Shown piece after piece: positions 56,625 through 64,000 of a DNA stretch of 64,000 nt. The DNA is from Bacillus thermozeamaize. Lineage in GTDB: Bacteria > Bacillota > Bacilli > ZCTH02-B2. The notes under the pieces were generated by a model that ran no database searches, was not told the origin of the DNA, and saw only the letters and a program-made list of their open reading frames with translations. The position numbers were made by a program, and so were the translations under genes. Numbering within the stretch: position 1 is the first letter of the stretch; each line of letters opens with the position of its first letter. The stretch covers positions 1 to 64,000 of the forward strand of contig LZRT01000062.1 in NCBI GenBank assembly GCA_002159075.1, written 5' to 3'.

Positions 56625-58658
56625 GTGAAGTTTAAAGATTCGGCCGTTCTGGTGTTTATCGTGTTGATCGTGATCATGCTGGTGATTCCGCTTCCCACCC
56701 TGCTGCTGGATTTCCTGATTATCATCAACATGACGCTGGCCCTGGCCATCCTGATGGTGGCGATGAACACCCGGGAGGCGCTGCAGTTTTCGATTTTTCC
56801 GACCTTGCTCCTGGTCGCCACGCTGTTCCGGCTGGCGCTCAACGTTTCGACGACACGCGCCATCTTGAGTCAGGGGTATGGCGGGCGCGTCATTGAAGCG
56901 TTCGGACATTTTGTCATCGGGGGTAACCCGGTGGTCGGATTCATCATTTTCCTCATTTTGGTATTGATCCAGTTTATCGTCATTACCAAGGGCGCCGAAC
57001 GCGTGTCGGAGGTGGCGGCTCGCTTCACCCTGGATGCCATGCCGGGAAAACAGATGAGCATTGACGCCGATCTGAATGCCGGCTTGATCACGGAAGCCGA
57101 GGCCAGGCAGCGGCGGAAGCAGATTGAAGCTGAGGCTGATTTTTACGGCGCGATGGACGGCGCCAGCAAGTTTGTCAAAGGGGACGCCATTGCCGGGATG
57201 ATCATCGTGGCGGTGAACATTGTCGGCGGTTTTGTGATCGGGATGCTGATGATGGGTTTGAGCTTTGGCGAATCGCTGCACCGGTTTACCTTGTTATCGG
57301 TTGGTGACGGTCTGGTTGCGCAGATTCCGGCCCTCCTCATCTCGACGGCAACGGGCATTGTGGTGACGCGGGCCAGTTCAGAATCCAACCTGGGGGAGGA
57401 GATCACATCCCAGCTCACTGCCTATCCGCGGTCCCTGTACATTGTGGCAGGCGTGATTGCCCTGCTGGGTCTCTTGACGCCGATCGGCATCCATAGTACC
57501 TGGCCGGTGGCGGCCCTGGTGGCGTTTGCCGCCTGGAGGATGCAGCAGAGCAAAGCGCCCGATGCGCCTTCCACAGAAGAGTCAGCCGTGGAAGAGGGGG
57601 CACAGGAGCTCCGGCGTACCGAAAACGTGTATCAGTTGCTTTACACCGATCCAGTTGAATTTGAATTTGGTTACGGCTTGATACCGCTGGCCGACAGCAA
57701 ACAGGGGGGCGACTTGTTGGACCGGGTGGTCATGATCCGCAGGCAATTGGCGGCGGAGATGGGTTTTGTCCTGCCGGTGGTGCGGATCCGGGACAATATC
57801 CAGCTCCACCCGAATGAATATCAGGTGAAAATCAGGGGCACGCGGGTGGCTTCCGGCGAGGTGATGCTGGATCATTATCTGGTGATGGGTCCGGAAGAAC
57901 AGCTTCAGCAAATTCCTGGCACGGAAACGAAGGATCCGGCTTTTGGCATCCCGGCGCGCTGGGTGCCGCAAGCCCAGCGGGAAGAGGCAGAGCTGGCAGG
58001 ACTGACGGTGGTGGATCCGCCTTCTGTGATTGCGACCCATCTGACAGAGGTATTCAAGAAACATGCGCACGAACTGCTGAGCCGCCAGGAGACGCAGGCG
58101 TTGATCGATCACCTGAAGGAACAACAACCGGCTTTGGTCGAGGAATTGGTTCCCAAGCACCTGAGTGTGGGTGGTGTGCAAAAAGTTCTGGCCAACCTGC
58201 TGCGGGAGAAGGTGTCCATTCGCAACCTGGCCTTGATCTTTGAGGCCTTGGCCGACCACGCCAGCTACACGCAGGATCCGGATTTGCTGACGGAATTTGT
58301 CCGTCAGGCCCTCTCCCGCCAGATCACGCAACAGTACTGCCCGGATGATGGCATTCTCCGCGTCCTCACTTTTTCGCCTACTCTGGAAAAGAGGCTGGCT
58401 GACAGTATCCACCGCAAAGAATCCGGCACGCAATTGGTGCTGGATCCAGCCACCTCGCAGCAATTGTTGCAGCGCCTTTCGGAGCAGATTGCGCGGTTGG
58501 CGCAAGGGGGATGGCAGCCGCTGCTTCTGACTTCGCCTGCCTTGCGTCCATATGTGCGGCGTTACCTGGAGAAGTGGTTGCCGGATGTGCCTGTCCTGTC
58601 CTATAACGAACTGGAGCCGGATGTGCAAGTCCAAAGTGTGGGAGTGGTTCAACTGTGA
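56625..58658 (+). CDS. flhA: Flagellar export protein FlhA
   Basis: The 677-residue proton-coupled export motor: about eight N-terminal membrane helices with the conserved FHIPEP-type cytoplasmic loop (FTLDAMPGKQMSIDADL) and a large C-terminal substrate-docking domain (from about residue 330). GTG 56625 follows GGAGGGAG. It overlaps flhF by 4 bases. Confidence 0.97.
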   Translation: MKFKDSAVLVFIVLIVIMLVIPLPTLLLDFLIIINMTLALAILMVAMNTREALQFSIFPTLLLVATLFRLALNVSTTRAILSQGYGGRVIEAFGHFVIGGNPVVGFIIFLILVLIQFIVITKGAERVSEVAARFTLDAMPGKQMSIDADLNAGLITEAEARQRRKQIEAEADFYGAMDGASKFVKGDAIAGMIIVAVNIVGGFVIGMLMMGLSFGESLHRFTLLSVGDGLVAQIPALLISTATGIVVTRASSESNLGEEITSQLTAYPRSLYIVAGVIALLGLLTPIGIHSTWPVAALVAFAAWRMQQSKAPDAPSTEESAVEEGAQELRRTENVYQLLYTDPVEFEFGYGLIPLADSKQGGDLLDRVVMIRRQLAAEMGFVLPVVRIRDNIQLHPNEYQVKIRGTRVASGEVMLDHYLVMGPEEQLQQIPGTETKDPAFGIPARWVPQAQREEAELAGLTVVDPPSVIATHLTEVFKKHAHELLSRQETQALIDHLKEQQPALVEELVPKHLSVGGVQKVLANLLREKVSIRNLALIFEALADHASYTQDPDLLTEFVRQALSRQITQQYCPDDGILRVLTFSPTLEKRLADSIHRKESGTQLVLDPATSQQLLQRLSEQIARLAQGGWQPLLLTSPALRPYVRRYLEKWLPDVPVLSYNELEPDVQVQSVGVVQL

Positions 58659-59767
58659 TCGTCAAAAAATATGTGGCCGATTCGGTCGCGGAAGCGATGA
58701 AACAGATTCGCAGCGAGCTGGGGCGCGATGCGGTGATTCTGGATTCCAAGCCGGTCAAGGTGGGCGGCTGGATGGGCCTGTTTGCCAAAAAGAAGGTGGA
58801 AGTCATGGCGGCCGTGGATTCACCGGCACCCTCCCAATCATCCCAGGAGCGGATGATGCCGTCTGCTTCCGCCGGCCAACAGCCGTCTGCCGAGCCTGCC
58901 CTTCACCGGCAGGTGCTGGCAGAGCTGCGGGAGATGAAGCAGGCTTTTGCGCAGTACGCGCTGCACCATCAGCCGCATTGGCCCGCCGCCCACCGGAAAT
59001 TGGCCGATTTCCTGATGAGCCAGGACATTCATCCCACACTGGTCTACGATTGGCTGGAACAGGTTCAGTCCCACGTCGCCGGAGACGCCCCATGGGCAGC
59101 CGTCCGTCAGTGCGGGGCGGAGACGATCACAAAGTGGCTGAGCGGACACATCGGGCCACCCATCCAGGACGAGACACGAATTGTCCACTTTGTCGGGCCG
59201 ACAGGCGTCGGGAAAACCACCACCATTGCCAAAATTGCCGCCGATTACGTTTTAAACCGCAGGGTTGCCGTCGGCTTGATCACCATCGACACGTACCGGA
59301 TAGCGGCCGTCGAGCAATTGCGGACGTATGCCAATATCCTGGACATTCCCATTGAGGTGGTTTTTTCCCCGCAGGAATTCAGGCAGGCGATCCGGCGCCT
59401 GGAAAGATGTTCCCTCATCCTCATGGATACGGCGGGCCGCAATTACCTCAATCCCATGCACCTGTCGGAGCTGAAACCTTACCTGCAACACGGCATGCCC
59501 AGTGAAACGTATGTCGTCCTGAGCGCTGTCGCCAAAAGCGACGATTTGCTGGCGCTGGCAAAACAGTTTGCCTCGCTGCCGAACCGGAAACTCATTCTCA
59601 CCAAACTGGATGAGACGTGCAAGTTCGGAAATCTGTTCAACCTGCTGCACCAATGTTCGATGCCGCTGGCCTATTTGACCAATGGGCAGTCGGTCCCCGA
59701 CGACCTGGCGGTGGCAGAGGCGGAGGCGCTGACCAAGTGGTTGTTGGGGGGATTAGAGGATGACTGA
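58655..59767 (+). CDS. flhF: Flagellar SRP-like GTPase FlhF
   Basis: An SRP-type GTPase that positions flagella. The 370-residue product has the basic N-terminal B domain (VKKYVADSVAEAMKQIRSELG), an N domain, and a G domain with [34 protein letters not shown] and TKLDETC. GTG start overlaps the flhA stop. It overlaps flhG by 8 bases. Confidence 0.97.
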   Translation: MIVKKYVADSVAEAMKQIRSELGRDAVILDSKPVKVGGWMGLFAKKKVEVMAAVDSPAPSQSSQERMMPSASAGQQPSAEPALHRQVLAELREMKQAFAQYALHHQPHWPAAHRKLADFLMSQDIHPTLVYDWLEQVQSHVAGDAPWAAVRQCGAETITKWLSGHIGPPIQDETRIVHFVGPTGVGKTTTIAKIAADYVLNRRVAVGLITIDTYRIAAVEQLRTYANILDIPIEVVFSPQEFRQAIRRLERCSLILMDTAGRNYLNPMHLSELKPYLQHGMPSETYVVLSAVAKSDDLLALAKQFASLPNRKLILTKLDETCKFGNLFNLLHQCSMPLAYLTNGQSVPDDLAVAEAEALTKWLLGGLEDD

Positions 59768-60794
59768 TCAGGCGGAGCGGCTGCGGGAGTTGGTTCGGCA
59801 GCTGAAGCAGGGCGAGCAGCAGGCATCCTCAGATGCGCGTTTTCAAGGCAGACGGGAAGGCAGTCCGGAAGACGGCCATGCTGCGGTTGCCCGCAGTGGC
59901 CCCGAAGCGGCGGCCAAACCAGAGGCTGGCGCCCGGCAAGAGACGAGGGTGGTTGCCATCACAAGCGGCAAGGGGGGAGTCGGAAAAACCAATTTTATCC
60001 TGAACTTTGCGCTGGCGTTGCAGCATTTCGGCCGTCGAGTGGTGATCTGGGATGCGGATTTTGGCTTTGCCAATCTGCACGTTCTGATGGGAAAAACGCC
60101 CCAAGTCACCCTGCTTTCGCTTCTCCAGGGCGAGGGGGACATCTGGCAAGCCATCTCTCCGGGCATAGGGGGACTGCAATATATTTCGGGCGGTCATGGG
60201 ATGAAAGAGATGTTTCGCCTGACCGGAGCAAAGCTGGAGCGTTTCATGGCCCAGTTCATGCAATTGCGGGGTTTTGCCGACTACCTGTTGATCGACCTTG
60301 GGGCCGGTCTGAGTACGCATAGCCTGAACCTATTGCTTGCGGCCGACGAGATCATCCTGATCGCCACCCCGGAACCGACCTCTTTGACGGATGCCTATGC
60401 GGTGTTGAAAATGCTGAACCTGGAGGAAAAAGCATTGCGCGTCCATTTGCTGATCAACCGCGCCAAAAGCGAGAGAGAGGGGGCGTTGGCGCACAAAAAG
60501 ATGGAAGCCGTCGCCGAACGATTTCTGTCTCTTTCCCTGCATCGCTTCGGTATCTTGCCGGATGATCCGCATGTGGTCAAGGCGGTCTATCAGCAGACCC
60601 CTTACCTGATCGCGTACCCGAACAGTCCCATCTCCCGCAGGACCGTGGCTTTGGCGGAGCGCTTCATCCAGTTCAATCCATTTGCCGCTGATTCGGGACA
60701 GCCTGCCGATGCTGCCAGATCAAGGCCCAGCTTTTGGAGCCGTTTTCGCCAATTGTTCCATTCCGCACCGTCGATACCACAGGGAAAGAGGTGA
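59760..60794 (+). CDS. flhG: MinD-like ATPase FlhG (YlxH)
   Basis: A MinD/ParA-type ATPase that works with FlhF to set flagellar number and place. Its 344 residues include an N-terminal Q-rich FlhF-activating stretch (AERLRELVRQLKQGEQQ), deviant Walker A TSGKGGVGKTNF near residue 65, and DADFGFANLHVLMG. In B. subtilis cheB follows; here cheA starts 5 bases after its stop. Confidence 0.96.
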   Translation: MTDQAERLRELVRQLKQGEQQASSDARFQGRREGSPEDGHAAVARSGPEAAAKPEAGARQETRVVAITSGKGGVGKTNFILNFALALQHFGRRVVIWDADFGFANLHVLMGKTPQVTLLSLLQGEGDIWQAISPGIGGLQYISGGHGMKEMFRLTGAKLERFMAQFMQLRGFADYLLIDLGAGLSTHSLNLLLAADEIILIATPEPTSLTDAYAVLKMLNLEEKALRVHLLINRAKSEREGALAHKKMEAVAERFLSLSLHRFGILPDDPHVVKAVYQQTPYLIAYPNSPISRRTVALAERFIQFNPFAADSGQPADAARSRPSFWSRFRQLFHSAPSIPQGKR

Positions 60795-60799
60795 GTGTT

Positions 60800-62806
60800 G
60801 TGGATCAGTATATGGAAATGTTTCTCAACGAATCGTATGAGCACTTGGATACCCTGAACCAACTGTTGCTCCAGCTGGAACAGCATCCGGAAGAGGTGGA
60901 AGTGGTTCACGAAATGTTCCGTGCCGCTCACACCTTGAAAGGGATGGCGGCAACCATGGGATTTGATCGCTTGGCGGAGTTGACCCACCAAATGGAAAAC
61001 GTCATGGATCAGCTCCGCAATCATCAATTGGCCGTCACGACGCCGATTTTGGACACCCTGTTTGCGTGCGCCACGGCGCTTGAGACGATGTTGCAGTCGA
61101 TTGAATCAGGGGCGGGGGATCAGCTGGACACGGCTGATTTGGTGGCCCAGCTGAAAGCCATTGTCTCAGGCGAGACGCCGCCTTCCGGGCAAGCAGAAAA
61201 GACCGGGAATGCCCTTGTCGTGCCGGAACCGGAAGCGGCTGCAATCGCCGTCATCAGGGAGGCCCTGGAGCAGGGATTGTTCGCTTACGAGGTTTTGGTC
61301 CGCCTGAACGAGCAAACCGCGTTGAAATCGGTGCGCGCCTACATGGTATTCCGGAATCTGGAGGAAATGGGGACCATTGTGGGCAGTTACCCTTCAGCTG
61401 ATGAGATTGAAAAGGAAAAGTTTGACGATTGGTTCGCCATCTGGCTCATCACCAAGCAGAGCGAAGAGGAGATCAGGGAAGAGATCCTGGAAATCCTGGA
61501 TGTGACCGACGTCCAGGTGAAGCCTTATCACCCCATGGATGAACAAACGGAATCCCGCACACAAGTGGCCGCGGCGAACGCCGCGGAAACGGCAGCCAGT
61601 GCCGCGCGTCAAGAGACTGGCCCTGCTGCGCCTGCGGCTGCGAGAGGAAAATCACAAACCAGGAATCAGACGCTGCGGGTGGATCTGGGCCGGATTGACC
61701 GGTTGATGAACCTGATCAGCGAAGTGGTCATCGACCGGAGCCGACTTTCACTGATCTCTTCCCGGCTGAATGATCCGGAACTCGGCGAAACGGTGGATCA
61801 TTTGCACCGTCTGGTCGGCGAATTGCAGGATGTGGTCTTGAAGCTGCGGATGGTGCCGATTGAAAACATGTTCAACCGTTTCCCGCGGATGATCCGGGAT
61901 TTGACCCGGGAGTTGAACAAGCAGGTGGAGCTGGAGATGCGTGGCTGGGAGACGGAGCTGGACCGGACGATTATGGATGAAATTTCCGATCTGATGGTCC
62001 ATTTGATTCGAAATTCTTTAGACCACGGGATTGAGCCGCCGGAGGTTCGCAGGCAACTGGGCAAACCGGAGACAGGAAAGCTGCTGATCGCCGCCTACCA
62101 GCGGGGCAACTCGGTGGTAATTGAAGTGGCCGATGATGGCAGGGGAATACAACGCGAAGCAGTGTTGAACAAGGCGATCGAAAAGGGCTTGATCACACCG
62201 GAGGAAGGGAAGAGCCTCACCGATTTTCAGGTCTACCAATTTCTCTTCATGGCGGGATTCAGCACGGCCAAGCAAGTGTCGGACATCTCCGGGCGGGGTG
62301 TCGGGCTGGACGCGGTGAAGACAAAAATTGAATCATTGGGCGGCAGCGTGTACGTCCACTCCACGCCGGGACAAGGAACCACGTTCAGCCTTGAACTGCC
62401 CCTGACGATGTCGATCATTCAAGCGCTGCTGGTCAAGGTTCGGGATGAGACCTACGCGTTGCCCTTGTCCAACGTGATCGAGATTGCCAAGATACCGGCG
62501 GCCAAGGTCAAGCAGGTCCATCATGTGGAAATGGTCCCATTTCGCGGGGACTGGATCCCGTTGTTCCGGCTTCATCATTTCCTGGAATTGGAAGTTCCTC
62601 CCCATGAGGAGGTCATCTATATCGTCATTCAACAGAGCAAGTCGTATCTTGCTTTGCAAGTGGATGAAACCCTGGGCGAGGAGGAGATTGTGGTCAAGTC
62701 GCTGGGAAATTATCTGGGCGCCAGGTTTGGGTTTGCAGGCGCCACCATCATGGGAGACGGCAATGTGGCCCTGATTCTGGACGGGGCGCAGTTTGTGCAG
62801 GCGTAG
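60800..62806 (+). CDS. cheA: Chemotaxis histidine kinase CheA
   Basis: CheA phosphorylates CheY (and CheB). From GTG 60800 (AAGAGGTGA upstream) it has 668 residues: Hpt/P1 with His44 (AAHTLKGMA), a CheY-binding P2 region about 150-250, an Ala-rich linker, P3 dimerisation, P4 ATPase with IRNSLDHGIEPP, DDGRGI and GRGVGLDAVK, and a CheW-like P5. The longer frame from 60734 lies within flhG. Confidence 0.97.
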   Translation: MDQYMEMFLNESYEHLDTLNQLLLQLEQHPEEVEVVHEMFRAAHTLKGMAATMGFDRLAELTHQMENVMDQLRNHQLAVTTPILDTLFACATALETMLQSIESGAGDQLDTADLVAQLKAIVSGETPPSGQAEKTGNALVVPEPEAAAIAVIREALEQGLFAYEVLVRLNEQTALKSVRAYMVFRNLEEMGTIVGSYPSADEIEKEKFDDWFAIWLITKQSEEEIREEILEILDVTDVQVKPYHPMDEQTESRTQVAAANAAETAASAARQETGPAAPAAARGKSQTRNQTLRVDLGRIDRLMNLISEVVIDRSRLSLISSRLNDPELGETVDHLHRLVGELQDVVLKLRMVPIENMFNRFPRMIRDLTRELNKQVELEMRGWETELDRTIMDEISDLMVHLIRNSLDHGIEPPEVRRQLGKPETGKLLIAAYQRGNSVVIEVADDGRGIQREAVLNKAIEKGLITPEEGKSLTDFQVYQFLFMAGFSTAKQVSDISGRGVGLDAVKTKIESLGGSVYVHSTPGQGTTFSLELPLTMSIIQALLVKVRDETYALPLSNVIEIAKIPAAKVKQVHHVEMVPFRGDWIPLFRLHHFLELEVPPHEEVIYIVIQQSKSYLALQVDETLGEEEIVVKSLGNYLGARFGFAGATIMGDGNVALILDGAQFVQA

Positions 62807-62900
62807 GGCAGTTTGAGCACACGCAAGGACAAAGATCAGCGCGATTTGATGGTTTTCAGGAGAAAGCTCGATTCCGGAAAGTGTTTGATGTGAGGAGGGT

Positions 62901-63404
62901 ATGACGATGCCAGCGGAGGATAAGGTCACTCAGGAACAACAATATGTACTCTTTGAACTGGCTGGCCAGGAATACGGCGTCAATGTGCATCAGGTCTTGT
63001 CGATTGAGCGGATCCCAGAAATCACCCGGGTTCCCCGCACGCCTAAATTTGTCATGGGGGTCATGAACCTGCGGGGCGAGGTGCTGCCGGTGATCGATTT
63101 GCGCAAGCGGTTCGCGCTCGAGTCGTTTGAAGGAAAAGAGGCACAGCGGGAGCAGCAGCGGATTATCGTGGTCAAGTTGGAGGAGATCACGGTCGGCATG
63201 GTGGTGGATATGGTCCGGGATGTGCTCAGCATCTCTGCCGAGCAAATTGAACCGCCTCCTTCTCTTGTCGGGGGCATCCAGGCAGATTATCTGGATGGCA
63301 TGGCCAAGGTCGGGGAACGCGTGATGGTGCTGTTGAACCTGGAGAAAACCCTGAATCAGAAGGAGTTGACGGAACTGGAAGATTTCAGGGGGTCTATTGG
63401 ATGA
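62901..63404 (+). CDS. cheW: Chemotaxis coupling protein CheW
   Basis: CheW links receptors to CheA. The 167-residue product has the CheW SH3-like fold motifs YVLFELAGQEYGVNV, VPRTPKFVMGVMNLRGEVLPVIDLR and DVLSISAEQIEPPP (given in parts). GAGGAGGGT precedes ATG 62901. The 94 bases after cheA hold no recognisable element. It overlaps cheC by ATGA. Confidence 0.97.
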   Translation: MTMPAEDKVTQEQQYVLFELAGQEYGVNVHQVLSIERIPEITRVPRTPKFVMGVMNLRGEVLPVIDLRKRFALESFEGKEAQREQQRIIVVKLEEITVGMVVDMVRDVLSISAEQIEPPPSLVGGIQADYLDGMAKVGERVMVLLNLEKTLNQKELTELEDFRGSIG

Positions 63405-64000
63405 ATCCCCCCGAGAGACAAGATTTCCGCTTGGATGTGCTGAGAGAGCTGGGAAATATCGGTTCCGGCCGGGCAGCCACTGCGCTTTCCCAGTTGCTCA
63501 ACCGCCGGATCCAGATGAAGGTTCCGCAAGTGCAGGTGATGACGTTTTCGGAACTGCTGGATGCGCGCGGTGGAGCTGACATGCCGGTGGCCACTGTCGT
63601 CATTGATATACAAGGAGATGTGGAAGGCAGAATGTTTTTCATGCAGGACATCCGTTCCGTGGAGCGGGTGATTGAAGTGGTGCTCGGGGAGCGTGACGGA
63701 ATCGAGAAGCTGTCAGAAATGGCTTACTCCCTGCTCTTTGAGATGGGGAACATTCTGGTCTCATCTTATTTTTCCGCCCTGTCAGATTTGACAGGTTTGC
63801 GCATGTCGGTTACGGTTCCTCGCGTGTCGATTGACATGCTCGGAGCCATTTTGGGTGAAGGGCTGGCGGAGATGGAACAACTGGAAAACAAAGCGATTGT
63901 GATTGACGCAGAAATCATTGAAGGGCAGGGTCGGTTCGAAGGGGCATTCTGTTTCATACCGATACCGTCATCAATGGATGTGCTGTTTGGTGCACTGGGA
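63401..64000 (+). CDS. cheC: CheY-P phosphatase CheC (cut by window end)
   Basis: CheC dephosphorylates CheY-P and binds CheD. 200 codons are visible with no stop before the window end. Both active-site patterns are intact: DVLRELGN and SLLFEMGN, each with the conserved proline 22 residues after the Asn. The start ATG 63401 overlaps cheW. The normal length of about 205-210 residues means almost the whole gene is here. cheD and sigD would be expected next. Confidence 0.96.
   Translation, partial: MNPPERQDFRLDVLRELGNIGSGRAATALSQLLNRRIQMKVPQVQVMTFSELLDARGGADMPVATVVIDIQGDVEGRMFFMQDIRSVERVIEVVLGERDGIEKLSEMAYSLLFEMGNILVSSYFSALSDLTGLRMSVTVPRVSIDMLGAILGEGLAEMEQLENKAIVIDAEIIEGQGRFEGAFCFIPIPSSMDVLFGALG

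Overview
The window looks like a chromosomal core segment from a Bacillales-type Firmicute (inference). The gene order recG ... fapR-plsX-fabHDG-acpP-fabF-rnc-smc-ftsY-ylxM-ffh-rpsP-khpA-rimM-trmD-rplS-sipS-rbgA-rnhB-sucCD-dprA-topA-xerC-hslVU-codY-fla/che is essentially that of Bacillus subtilis. GC-rich third codon positions, frequent GTG/TTG starts with strong AGGAGG-type ribosome binding sites, a split FliM/FliY switch and CheC fit that group. A thermophilic or spore-forming lifestyle is only hinted at (ylbJ) and cannot be proved here. No tRNA, rRNA, CRISPR array, insertion sequence or prophage was seen.

Layout. 0.2-8.8 kb: recG, then a 'ylb' block (rsmD, coaD, ylbJ on the minus strand, ylbK, ylbN, rpmF) interrupted by a methyl-accepting chemotaxis protein gene under a cyclic-di-GMP-I riboswitch. 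8.8-15 kb: fatty-acid and phospholipid synthesis genes headed by their regulator fapR, with a palindromic operator candidate. 15-25.4 kb: RNA processing, chromosome condensation (smc), the SRP pathway (ftsY, ylxM, ffh), ribosome and tRNA maturation, and signal peptidase. 25.4-29.2 kb: ribosome assembly GTPase, RNase HII, a FliK-like/FlhB-C-like pair (ylqG, ylqH), yraN and a DUF3905-like gene. 29.3-34.9 kb: succinyl-CoA synthetase, dprA, topA. 35.0-38.7 kb: xerC-hslV-hslU-codY.

39-64 kb: a nearly complete fla/che operon in B. subtilis order (flgB to cheC, the last gene cut by the window end). It runs from a sigma-A-like promoter through a second cyclic-di-GMP-I riboswitch and an intrinsic terminator. 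It encodes rod and basal body, type III export apparatus, hook, C-ring switch, FlhF/FlhG and the chemotaxis core. cheB, expected between flhG and cheA, is absent.

The most interesting signals are: (1) two cyclic-di-GMP-I riboswitches in one window, one before a chemoreceptor and one before the whole motility operon; (2) a hook protein gene whose central domain is AT-rich and unlike its flanks in codon use, as if swapped in; (3) the ylqG-ylqH pair resembling the hook-length ruler and the export-gate C-terminal domain, about 11 kb upstream of the fla operon; (4) an HslV without the N-terminal serine of B. subtilis; (5) several small, structured or unexplained intergenic elements, including a possible 34-residue ORF between the riboswitch and flgB. 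No wholly new multi-gene system was found.
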